Translations under genes and position numbers: made by a program | The notes under the pieces: generated by a model | Seen by the model: only the letters and a program-made list of their open reading frames with translations | The model's database searches: none | What the model was told of the DNA's origin: nothing | Shown: positions 52,119 to 60,380 of the stretch, piece after piece | Layout of the letters: the number at the start of each line of letters is the position of its first letter | Position numbering within the stretch: position 1 is the stretch's first letter | NCBI GenBank assembly: GCA_963757115.1 | Contig: CAVWQV010000011.1 | Location: 62,001-126,000 of the forward strand | DNA length: 64,000 nt | Direction: 5' to 3' | DNA from: CAVWQV01 sp963757115 | Lineage (GTDB): Bacteria; Pseudomonadota; Alphaproteobacteria; Acetobacterales; Acetobacteraceae

Positions 52119-55025
52119 ATGACGGGCGGTCCGCCAGCAGGCGACCCCCGGTTGGCCGGGCGGCTCCGTCGCGCCCTCGAAGGCGAGGTGCTGTTCGACC
52201 CGGCGAGCCGCGGACGCTACGCCACCGATGCCTCCATCTACCAGATGGAGCCGATCGGCGTCGTTGTGCCCCGGACGGCCGACGACGTGATCGCCACCCT
52301 TGCCATCGCGCGCGAGTTCTCCGCTCCCGTCTTGGCGCGGGGCGGCGGCACCAGCCAGTGCGGACAGACGGTCAACCGCGCCGTGGTCATCGACTGCTCC
52401 AAGCACCTCCGCCGCTTGCTCCACCTGGACGTCGAGCGTCGGACAGCGCTGGTCGAACCCGGCCTGGTGCTCGGGCAGTTGAATGCCGCGCTGCGGCCGC
52501 ACGGCCTGTTTTTCCCGGTCGACCCTTCCACGCATTCGCGCTGCACGATCGGCGGCATGGCAGGCAACAACTCCTGTGGCGCCAAGTCGATCCGCTACGG
52601 GCTCATGGCCGACAATGTCTGCGCCATCGACGCCATCCTGGCCGACGGCACCCGGCACCGGTTCGGCGCGGTCGCGGATAGTCTCGGGGACGACACGCCG
52701 GCGGGCATAGCCGAGTTGGTGCAGCGGCTGCGCGCCCTCGGGGCGGCGGAAGCGGCCGAGATCGCCGAACGCTTCCCGCGCCAGCTTCGCCGGGTCGGCG
52801 GCTATAACATCGAGGCGCTCACCCCCGCCGCCCGTGCGGCCGGGCGCGCGAACCTGGCTCGGCTGCTCGTAGGCTCGGAGGGCACCCTCGCCTTCTCCGC
52901 CGCGATCGAGGTCGCGCTGGCGCCGATCAAGCCGCGCCGGGTCGTCGGGATCTGTCAATTTCCCAGCTTCCGTGCCGCGATGGCGGCAACGCGGCACATC
53001 GTAACGCTGGACCCCGATGCGGTGGAGCTGGTCGATCGAACCATGATCGACCTCGGGCGTGGCATCCCGATCTATCGTCCGACGATCGAGGCGATGCTGA
53101 TCGGCGAGCCGCAATCGCTGCTTCTCGTGGAGTTCGCCGGCGACGAGGGCGCATCGATCGAGGGAAAGCTCGACGAGCTCGAAGCACTGCTTGGCGATCT
53201 CGGTTACCCCGGCGCGGTGGTGCGCGCGACCGACGCGGCGTTCCAGGCGCGCATCGCCGCCGTGCGCGAAGCCGGTCTCAACATCATGATGTCGATGAAG
53301 GGCGACGGGAAACCGGTCTCCTTCATCGAGGACTGCGCGGTCGGCCTCGACGACCTCGCCGACTACACCGAGCGGCTGAACCGGGTGTTCGCGCGCCACG
53401 GCACCACCGGCACCTGGTACGCACACGCTTCCGTCGGCTGCCTCCATGTGCGGCCGGTGCTGAACATGAAGGACGCGACCGACGTCCGGGCCATGCGCGC
53501 CATTGCCGAGGAATGCTTCGATCTGGTGCGCGAGTACAAGGGCTCGCACAGCGGCGAGCACGGCGACGGCATCGCTCGGAGCGAGTTCAACGAAGCGATG
53601 TTCGGGCCACGCATCGCCCGCGCCTTCGAGACGGTGAAGGACGCGTTTGATCCGGCCGGGCTGCTCAACCCCCATCGGGTGGTCCGGCCGCCGCGCTTCG
53701 ATGACCGCGCGCTGTTTCGCTTCGGGCCGGACTACGCCCCCGCACCCGGCTTCACACCCCGGCTCGATTGGTCCGATCACCCCGGCCCGCTCGGGGGAAT
53801 GCTGGGTGCCGTCGAGATGTGCAACAACAACGGCACCTGCCGCGGCTTCGACGCCGGCGTGATGTGCCCGAGCTTCCGGGTCACACGCGACGAGCAGCAC
53901 GTCACGCGCGGTCGGGCGAACACCTTGCGCCTCGCCCTCTCCGGCCAGCTCGGCCCGGACGCGATGGCCTCCGACGCGCTCGCCGACGCGATGAAGCTCT
54001 GCGTCTCGTGCAAGGCCTGCCGCCGCGAATGCCCCACGGGCGTCGATATGGCGAAGATGAAGATCGAGGTGCTGGCGGCGCGCGCCGACCGGCACGGCCT
54101 GGCGCTGCGCGACCGGCTGGTCGCCGCGTTGCCCCGGCTCGCCCCGGCGCTGTCGGCCATCGCACCGCTTGCCAACCTGCGGGAGACCGTGCCGCTGCTG
54201 CGCCGCACCTCCGCCCGACGTCTCGGCTTCGCCGACCGGCCGATGCCGCGCTGGCGACACGACTGGTTCCGCGACTCCGAGGCGCATGCGCCCGACGCTG
54301 CCTTAGCCGCCGGCACCGGGCACCCGGTGTTCTTGTTCGCCGACACGTTCAATCGTTACTTCGAGCCGGACAACCTGCGCGCCGCCGTCCGTGTGCTGGC
54401 CGCTAGCGGCTATCGTGCGGTGGGCTTACGGCAGCGGGGTCGACCGCTCTGTTGCGGCCGCACCCTGCTTGCAGCTGGACTGGTTGACCGTGCGCGCGCA
54501 GAGGCGCGACGCACGATGGCGGCGCTGCCCGCCGACGTGCCCGTGCTCGGCCTCGAGCCGTCCTGCCTTCTGACGCTGCGGGACGAGTTCCGCTCGCTGC
54601 TGCCCGGCCCGGAAGCGGACGCGTTGGCAGCCCGCGCCATGCTGCTCAGCGAGTTCCTGGAACACCAAAAGCCTGACCTACCGCTCGGGACCTGGGCCGC
54701 GCGCGCCCACGTTCACGGCCACTGCCACCAAAAATCCTTCGGAGCATTCCCGGCTGCGCTCGCGACGTTAAAGCGGGTGCCGGGGCTCGAGGTGCGGCCG
54801 ATCACCTCCTCATGCTGCGGCATGGCAGGGGCGTTCGGCTATCAGGCCGAAACGCAAGCCGCGTCGCTCGCCATGGCTGAGCGCGACCTGCTGCCGGCCG
54901 TACGGGAGGCCGCTCCGGAGGACATCATCGTGGCCGACGGGTTCTCCTGCCGTCACCAGATCCGCGATCTTTCCGGCCGGACAGCCGTGCATTCGGTGCG
55001 GGTTCTGGAACACGCCCTCCCATAA
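52119..55025 (+). CDS. FAD-linked D-2-hydroxyacid dehydrogenase with Fe-S and CCG domains (YdiJ-like)
   Basis: 968 residues, intact. FAD-binding type 4 domain about residues 40-180 (APVLARGGGTSQCGQTVNRA, IGGMAGNNSCGAKSIRYG), FAD-oxidase C-terminal domain to about 530 (SHSGEHGDGIARSEFNEAMF), then a 4Fe-4S section (LCVSCKACRRECPTGVDMAK). Two CCG-type cysteine motifs follow (RPLCCGRTLLAAGLVDRARA, ITSSCCGMAGAFGYQAETQA). This fused architecture is that of YdiJ and related D-lactate, D-2-hydroxyglutarate or glycolate dehydrogenases. The substrate is not certain; the adjacent glyoxylate aminotransferase makes glycolate or a related acid attractive. Confidence 0.88.
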   Translation: MTGGPPAGDPRLAGRLRRALEGEVLFDPASRGRYATDASIYQMEPIGVVVPRTADDVIATLAIAREFSAPVLARGGGTSQCGQTVNRAVVIDCSKHLRRLLHLDVERRTALVEPGLVLGQLNAALRPHGLFFPVDPSTHSRCTIGGMAGNNSCGAKSIRYGLMADNVCAIDAILADGTRHRFGAVADSLGDDTPAGIAELVQRLRALGAAEAAEIAERFPRQLRRVGGYNIEALTPAARAAGRANLARLLVGSEGTLAFSAAIEVALAPIKPRRVVGICQFPSFRAAMAATRHIVTLDPDAVELVDRTMIDLGRGIPIYRPTIEAMLIGEPQSLLLVEFAGDEGASIEGKLDELEALLGDLGYPGAVVRATDAAFQARIAAVREAGLNIMMSMKGDGKPVSFIEDCAVGLDDLADYTERLNRVFARHGTTGTWYAHASVGCLHVRPVLNMKDATDVRAMRAIAEECFDLVREYKGSHSGEHGDGIARSEFNEAMFGPRIARAFETVKDAFDPAGLLNPHRVVRPPRFDDRALFRFGPDYAPAPGFTPRLDWSDHPGPLGGMLGAVEMCNNNGTCRGFDAGVMCPSFRVTRDEQHVTRGRANTLRLALSGQLGPDAMASDALADAMKLCVSCKACRRECPTGVDMAKMKIEVLAARADRHGLALRDRLVAALPRLAPALSAIAPLANLRETVPLLRRTSARRLGFADRPMPRWRHDWFRDSEAHAPDAALAAGTGHPVFLFADTFNRYFEPDNLRAAVRVLAASGYRAVGLRQRGRPLCCGRTLLAAGLVDRARAEARRTMAALPADVPVLGLEPSCLLTLRDEFRSLLPGPEADALAARAMLLSEFLEHQKPDLPLGTWAARAHVHGHCHQKSFGAFPAALATLKRVPGLEVRPITSSCCGMAGAFGYQAETQAASLAMAERDLLPAVREAAPEDIIVADGFSCRHQIRDLSGRTAVHSVRVLEHALP

Positions 55026-55113
55026 GAGGGACGGCACACTCGCAATTACCAATCGAGGCCAATCGCCTGTCGTGCGCGAGACCGGCCCGGATCGCCGCAA
55101 GCGCGCCGCGCCT

Positions 55114-56124
55114 TTAGGCTGCGGCGGTCGTGGCTCCATCACCCTGTCGGTGGATGCCGATTTTCATCAACACATGATCACCCGAAGTGATCCCGCTTAG
55201 CTTTGGCGGGTTGTCGGCGCTGCAGCAGGTCGGGATGCACTCGACTACGGTATCGTAGTTGGGTTGATGAAAAAACGGCATCGAGAGGCGGCGGGATGAA
55301 GCCCCGGCTTCCCGCGGCGGATTGACGACACGATGGAGGGTGGAACGCCAACGATGGTTGGTCCAGTCCTGCATCAGATCGCCGAGGTTGACAATGAACG
55401 TGCCCGGATGATGAGGCGCTGCGATCCAATCGCCCGCCGGCGTCTGCACCTGCAAGCCACCGGGTGCGTCGTCCTTGTAGAGGATCGTAAGGCTGCCGTA
55501 ATCGGTATGCGCGCCAGCGCGCAACTGCCCCGGTTTCGGAGCTTCGTTCTGCTGCGGATAATGAATGACGCTGAAATTGCTGATGTGCCGATCGACTTTT
55601 CCGTCGAAATAATTCTCCGGCATGTCAAGCGCCAAGGCGAAGACCCGCATGAGCGTCGAGGCGAGGCTCTCCATCTGCTTGTAGTACGCGCTCCAGGTTT
55701 CACGCATGCCCTCGGGTTCGGCGGGCCATAAATTGTCGGCGAAGAATGTCCGCGCCTCCGGCCGCGTATGATATTCGTCGTGCATCGCAACGATGGGTCC
55801 GATGCTGAATGACTCTTTCAAGTCGGGCGGGGTTTCGGCGCCGAGCGTAGCGGCAAGATTCTCGGCCGCCATGGGCGTGTAGCCTCTGTAACGGTCAGGG
55901 GGCATGCGGAGCCGCATCTTCTGCTCGATCGGAAGATCGAAGTAGGCGAGACTGACCGAGCGCATCCTCTCGATCAGGGAGGCGTCGACACGGTGACCCG
56001 AAATGACCAGAAATCCGATCTCGCTGCATGCCTTGTCCACGGCACGGCCGACAGCTGCCTTCCCTTCCGCGTTCCCCTCGAAATAGGGAGCGAGATCAAT
56101 CACGGGTATTTCTAGGGTCGACAT
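55114..56124 (-). CDS. 2-oxoglutarate/Fe(II)-dependent oxygenase of the isopenicillin N synthase family
   Basis: About 336 residues from the ATG at 56124. The DIOX_N part starts EIPVIDLAPYFEGNAEGKAA and has IGFLVISGHRVDASLIERM. The catalytic jelly roll carries the HxD pair in LRAGAHTDYGSLTILYKDDA, the distal His in WRSTLHRVVNPP and the 2OG-binding Arg in SSRRLSMPFFHQPNYDTVVE. Substrates of bacterial family members range from 2OG itself (ethylene formation) to amino acids and small metabolites. No biosynthetic cluster surrounds it, so the substrate is unknown. Confidence 0.9.
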   Translation of the reverse strand: MSTLEIPVIDLAPYFEGNAEGKAAVGRAVDKACSEIGFLVISGHRVDASLIERMRSVSLAYFDLPIEQKMRLRMPPDRYRGYTPMAAENLAATLGAETPPDLKESFSIGPIVAMHDEYHTRPEARTFFADNLWPAEPEGMRETWSAYYKQMESLASTLMRVFALALDMPENYFDGKVDRHISNFSVIHYPQQNEAPKPGQLRAGAHTDYGSLTILYKDDAPGGLQVQTPAGDWIAAPHHPGTFIVNLGDLMQDWTNHRWRSTLHRVVNPPREAGASSRRLSMPFFHQPNYDTVVECIPTCCSADNPPKLSGITSGDHVLMKIGIHRQGDGATTAAA

Positions 56125-56343
56125 GTTTGCCCCGCTAATTCGTATTGAAGCGCCGATACTCCACTGGGCGAAGATGCACAACGACGAGCTCCGAACGAAA
56201 CCGGCAGAGTTTCGCTCTGAGATAGCTCATCTCCGGAAAGTCGCGACCTCTGCCCCGCGCGCGGGCGCTGGCCGTCGAAGCTCGCCGCTATCTTAACCCC
56301 AATCAACTTGCCCAATCCATCATCCCGGCCCATCTCGGCTTGC

Positions 56344-56601
56344 ATGGAGGCGTCAAGCCCGATCGAAGCAGAGATCCTCCGCCTCGCCGACGCGCGCGGG
56401 GCGGGCAAGTCCATTTGCCCGAGCGAGGTGGCGCGGGCGCTCGATGCGGACTGGCGGCCCCTGATGGGCCGTGTCCGACAGGCGGCAATCCAGCTTGCCG
56501 AAGCCGGGCGCATCGACATCCTCCGCAAGGGCCGGCCCGTGCCGCCCGAAGCCGCGCGCGGCGTGATCCGACTTCGCATCCGCTCCGAGGTCAGGAGTTG
56601 A
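56344..56601 (+). CDS. DUF3253 domain protein
   Basis: 85 residues from the ATG at 56344; an ATG at 56308 is less likely. SPIEAEILRLADARGAGKSI, CPSEVARALDADWRPLMGRV and AGRIDILRKGRPVPPEAARG match DUF3253 (PF11625), a small winged-helix-like domain with the conserved SICPSEVAR motif. It could bind DNA. Its stop overlaps the next gene (TTGA). Confidence 0.85.
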   Translation: MEASSPIEAEILRLADARGAGKSICPSEVARALDADWRPLMGRVRQAAIQLAEAGRIDILRKGRPVPPEAARGVIRLRIRSEVRS

Positions 56602-57074
56602 GCCCGCTAGCGTGGCTGCTCGGACTGCTGCTGCCCGCCTGCGCCGGGGCGGGTGCGACCGGCGTGCCGGCTCCACCGCCGCTCGACCTCGCCCGCCTGG
56701 AACGGCCCGCCTCGCCCAACACCGCCCTTGCCGCGCCGGAGGGCGCCCCGGCGCGCGTTGATGTCACCACCCCGACGTTCGCAGTCCCGGCCGGGCGATT
56801 GTTCGCGGCGGTCGCGCGGGTCGCCGCGGCGCAGCCCCGCACCTATCCCCTCGCGAGCGACCCAGCCGCACTGTCCGCGTCCTGGGTTGCGCGCAGCGCC
56901 GTCTGGAATTTCCCGGATGTAATCTCCGCGCGCGCCATGCCCGCGGGCCCGGTGTCAAGCACGCTCGCTCTTTACTCGCGAAGCATCTACGGCCGCTCCG
57001 ATTTCGGCGTCAATCGCCGCCGCTTGCAAGCATGGCTTACGGCCCTGGACGTCTCACTCAAAAACGAAAGTTAA
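56598..57074 (+). CDS. DUF1499 family putative lipoprotein, TTG start
   Basis: About 158 residues from a TTG that overlaps the previous stop (TTGA at 56598-56601), preceded by TCAGGAG. The leader SPLAWLLGLLLPACAG ends in a lipobox (LPAC). The C-terminal part VDVTTPTFAVPAGRLFAAVA, ASWVARSAVWNFPDVISARA, and SRSIYGRSDFGVNRRRLQAW is characteristic of DUF1499 (PF07386). Function unknown; the family is frequent in proteobacterial envelopes. The SbmA-like transporter starts 7 bp later. Confidence 0.82.
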   Translation: MSPLAWLLGLLLPACAGAGATGVPAPPPLDLARLERPASPNTALAAPEGAPARVDVTTPTFAVPAGRLFAAVARVAAAQPRTYPLASDPAALSASWVARSAVWNFPDVISARAMPAGPVSSTLALYSRSIYGRSDFGVNRRRLQAWLTALDVSLKNES

Positions 57075-57081
57075 ATGGACG

Positions 57082-58857
57082 ATGCGTGGTCTCGGCCCAT
57101 TCCTTCGCAGCGCATGGCGACTCGCGCTGCCGTACTTTCGTTCGGAAGAAAAATGGTCGGCGCGCGGACTGCTCGCCTCCATCATCGCGCTGAACCTTTT
57201 CTCCGTGTTCCTGTCCGTGGTGCTCAATTACTGGAACCGCGAGTTCTACAACGCCCTGCAAAACAAGGACTGGCAGGCGTTCATCGACCTGCTGTTCTTC
57301 TACCGTCATACCCCGAGCGGACTGATGCCGGGCTTCTCCTGGGTGGCGGTGATCTTCATCGCAGTCGCCGTATACCGGACCTATCTCAATCAGTGGCTGC
57401 AGATCCGGTGGCGGCGCTGGCTCACCCGGCAATTCCTGAGCGAATGGCTGTCCGACCGCGCTTACTACCGCATCAGCTTGACGACGGACGGCGAAGCGGT
57501 CGGCACTGACAACCCGGATCAGCGCATTGCCGAGGATCTGCGCGAGTTCGTCGGCAGCACATTGTCCCTCGGCGTTGGCTTGCTCGCCAACGTCGTTTCA
57601 TTGTTGAGCTTTATCGGCATCTTGTGGGGGTTGTCCGGTAGCATAAACCTGTTCGGCGTTACTATCGTCGGCTACATGGTCTGGGTGGCGATCATCTACG
57701 CTACGGTCGGCACCATGCTGACCCATCTGGTCGGCCGCCCCCTCGTGGGCCTCAATTTCCGACAGCAGCGCGTGGAAGCGGACTTTCGCTACGCTTTGGT
57801 GCGGTTGCGCGAGAACGTCGAGGGCGTCGCGCTGTTTCGAGGTGAGGACGAGGAGCACGAGAATCTGCGCGAACGGTTCAGCCAGGTGATTGGCAACTGG
57901 TGGGCCATCATGCAGCGGACCAAACTGCTTAACACACTGATCTCCGGGTACGATCAGGTAGCCGTAATCTTTCCCATCATCGTTGCGGCGCCCCGCTACT
58001 TCTCCGGGCAGATCCAGCTCGGCGGCCTGACGCAAACCGCCGGCGCATTTGGTCGGGTGCAGGACTCGCTGTCCTGGTTCATTTCGGCGTACTCCCTGCT
58101 CGCTTCGTGGCGCGCGACCGTCGAGCGCTTGACCACGTTCCACAAGGCGATCGTGATCGCGCGCGCTGCCACCTCGCAAGGATTGACGTCAACCGAAACC
58201 AAGAACGACCGGGTGACCGCGCGCGATCTCACGCTGGCGCTGCCCGACGGAACGCCGCTGCTGCAAGACCTCGATCTCGATTTCGCACCGGGACGCTCGG
58301 TGGTCATCACGGGGCGGACAGGCTCGGGCAAGTCCACGTTGTTCCGGGCGCTCGCCGGGATCTGGCCGTTCGGGACTGGAAAGGTGGAGCGCCCCGAGCG
58401 AAGCCAGTTCCTTCCGCAACGGCCCTACATCCCGCTCGGCACCTTGCGGAACGTCATCTGCTACCCCGCCGAACCGAGGGCCTATGATCAGGCGGAGGTC
58501 GCCAGGGCACTCGAGGATGCCGGGCTCTCCTCGCTCGTGGACAAGCTTGATGAGGAATCGAACTGGCCGCAGCGCCTGTCCGGCGGCGAGCAACAACGGG
58601 TGGCGTTTGCCCGCGCCCTGCTCGCCAAGCCCGATTGGCTGTTCCTCGACGAGGCGACCGCGAGCCTCGATCCGGAATCGGAAGCGCAACTCTATCGCGC
58701 CATCAAGCAGCGTCTCCCCCGTACCACAATCATCTCGATCGCACATCGTCCTGCCGTGATCGGGCTGCACGACGAGCGCATCCTGTTCCGCCGGGAAGGA
58801 GGGCGACCCGGCACGCTCCGCCCGATGCCGTCCGAGATCCCAGTAAACGTGAAGTGA
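57082..58857 (+). CDS. SbmA/BacA-like ABC transporter, fused permease and ATPase (YddA/BclA type)
   Basis: 591 residues, intact. The N-terminal ~330 residues form the ABC_membrane_2/SbmA-BacA-like domain with several helices (ASIIALNLFSVFLSVVLNYW near residue 30) and the family motif GTDNPDQRIAEDLREFVGST. The C-terminal ATPase has Walker A VVITGRTGSGKSTLFRALAG, signature PQRLSGGEQQRVAFARALL and Walker B WLFLDEATASLDPESEAQL. Relatives import antimicrobial or nodule-specific peptides (BclA) or very-long-chain acyl groups. The upstream DUF3253 and DUF1499 genes are tightly coupled to it. Confidence 0.9.
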   Translation: MRGLGPFLRSAWRLALPYFRSEEKWSARGLLASIIALNLFSVFLSVVLNYWNREFYNALQNKDWQAFIDLLFFYRHTPSGLMPGFSWVAVIFIAVAVYRTYLNQWLQIRWRRWLTRQFLSEWLSDRAYYRISLTTDGEAVGTDNPDQRIAEDLREFVGSTLSLGVGLLANVVSLLSFIGILWGLSGSINLFGVTIVGYMVWVAIIYATVGTMLTHLVGRPLVGLNFRQQRVEADFRYALVRLRENVEGVALFRGEDEEHENLRERFSQVIGNWWAIMQRTKLLNTLISGYDQVAVIFPIIVAAPRYFSGQIQLGGLTQTAGAFGRVQDSLSWFISAYSLLASWRATVERLTTFHKAIVIARAATSQGLTSTETKNDRVTARDLTLALPDGTPLLQDLDLDFAPGRSVVITGRTGSGKSTLFRALAGIWPFGTGKVERPERSQFLPQRPYIPLGTLRNVICYPAEPRAYDQAEVARALEDAGLSSLVDKLDEESNWPQRLSGGEQQRVAFARALLAKPDWLFLDEATASLDPESEAQLYRAIKQRLPRTTIISIAHRPAVIGLHDERILFRREGGRPGTLRPMPSEIPVNVK

Positions 58858-58927
58858 TCCGCTCACGAAAAGTTGTTCATTACGGTCTTGCTCATGGCCG
58901 CGGTTAAGTTTCCCTTTCATTTTAGAC

Positions 58928-59183
58928 ATGTGGCCCCGAATTCTTCAGACGGTGCTTGCTCGCGGCAGTAGTATTTCTGCCCGGTTGTGCTGGCCCCCGC
59001 CCCCCTCCGCCAAGCGCGAGCGCGACTCTCGTTCCCCTCCCTGAACCTCGTGACGAACCCAGCCCTCGGCGGCGCGCGCCCCGGCACCGGACGGCTCGAG
59101 ACGAGACCGGACTGACCGCTGCGCAGCGCGAGCGGGTGTTCACAGACTTTTCCGCCTGGGAAGACCGAAAAGGATGGCCGTAG
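58928..59183 (+). CDS. Unrecognised small lipoprotein, probable frameshift near its start
   Basis: The best reading starts at the ATG at 58928 (MWPRILQTVLA) and crosses a one-base slip near 58960-58963 into AAVVFLPGCAGPRPPPP, giving a good signal and lipobox (LPGC). Without a slip the only start is a TTG at 58956 with a very short leader. The mature part is Pro/Arg-rich and ends TAAQRERVFTDFSAWEDR plus KGWP. The same C-terminal pattern occurs in the next gene. About 80 residues. No family recognised. Confidence 0.6.
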
Positions 59184-59185
59184 GA

Positions 59186-60371
59186 ATGAGCAGCGGCACA
59201 CCGGCGGCGGCGGACCCGGAGGTCGACGGCTTCGGTCGGGAGGTGCATGACCCAGCGCAAGCGGCAACCGCCCTGCTCGAAGGCGAACCACTGGTCATCC
59301 TGCGATCCGATACGGCAGATGAGCAGGCCGGCAAGGTGAACGCCCTGCGAGCCGCACTGCGCGGGCGATCGATCCGGGTGCTGCGATTGGACGGCACGCA
59401 TCCGCGCGGGCTGTCCCCGCTCGCCGCCGCCGGACGTGAAGCAGACCGCGCCGTGCTGGTAGTAGAACACCCTGACCATCTGGAACCGTCGACCCTCGAA
59501 GCCCTGCGCGATGTCGAACATCTGCAACTCGTGTTGGTCCACCGCGAGGACGCCCTCGCGCTTACGGATCGGAGCACGCTCGAACCCGCATCCGTTCGCT
59601 GCCCGCCCGAGCACCTGGTCGCCTTCGATCTCGACCCGGAGCGCAGACGATGGCGTTCGCTCGTCGGGGCAATGTTAATTACTCTGACCGTGGGAGGCCT
59701 GCTTGCGGCGGCGATGCTATACGTTGACCCGCCCTGGCGGTCATCGGATGGCGAGCGCACCACGATCGCAAACGATATTTCGCCGCCCTCCGCGCCCGCA
59801 ACATCCCCGCCGACCGGCTGCTTCGTCGGGCGGCGAGTTTGCCGTCAGCCCGGAGCCGTCAATCCCGGGCAAGCAAATCGGACCGGCTGCACAAGCGCCC
59901 GCGTCAACGACCGAGGCTGGAGCCGCCTCGCCCTCGGCCAGCCAGCTTGGTGATGGCGGCAGCGCGGCGCCCTCGGCAGCGCCGGCTACCACCGCCGAAC
60001 CGACCTCGCCCAAGCCCACCGTCGCCTCCGTTGACCAGGACGGCCCTTCCGAACAGACCGACGCTCCACGCCCGACTGAGCTTGCCGCGCCAGCAGGAGC
60101 GCCGGCTACGCCGGCCGAGGCTGCGCCGGCTACTTCTGCCGATGCCGGGCCGACTACGTCTGCCGCGGCTGCGCGGCCCATTCCGGGCACCCCGCCTCCG
60201 CGGCCGTCGCCTGTTCACTCACAGGAGCGGGCACAGCTGAAGCACGATTTCGACCGCTTTCTCGCGACCGACCATCACCTTCCGAAACACGTCACCCGCG
60301 CGCAACGCAACGCGCTGTTCGAAAAATTCCTGAACTGGCGGGGCCGCCAGCAGCTGAACGCATCGCGATAG
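59186..60371 (+). CDS. Membrane-anchored protein with degenerate ExeA/DamX-like ATPase domain, one frameshift
   Basis: ATG at 59186 with TAGGA upstream, 2 bp after the lipoprotein stop. Residues ~15-150 resemble an ExeA/GspA AAA domain without a proper Walker A: PLVILRSDTADEQAGKVNAL aligns with the P-loop position, and RAVLVVEHPDHLEPSTLEAL with Walker B and its LxxLR helix, then LQLVLVHRED. A single membrane helix follows (GAMLITLTVGGLLAAAMLYV). The frame slips near 59812-59830. The rest is a long Ala/Pro/Thr-rich periplasmic linker ending in TRAQRNALFEKFLNWRGR. Joined length is about 394 residues. The family assignment is inferred from pattern only. Confidence 0.6.
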
Positions 60372-60380
60372 CCGGCCGCC

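Noticed and set aside
51693..54287. 864-codon minus-strand ORF opposite the D-2-hydroxyacid dehydrogenase
   Set aside because: The plus-strand gene has full domain structure; the antisense frame is open only because of high GC.
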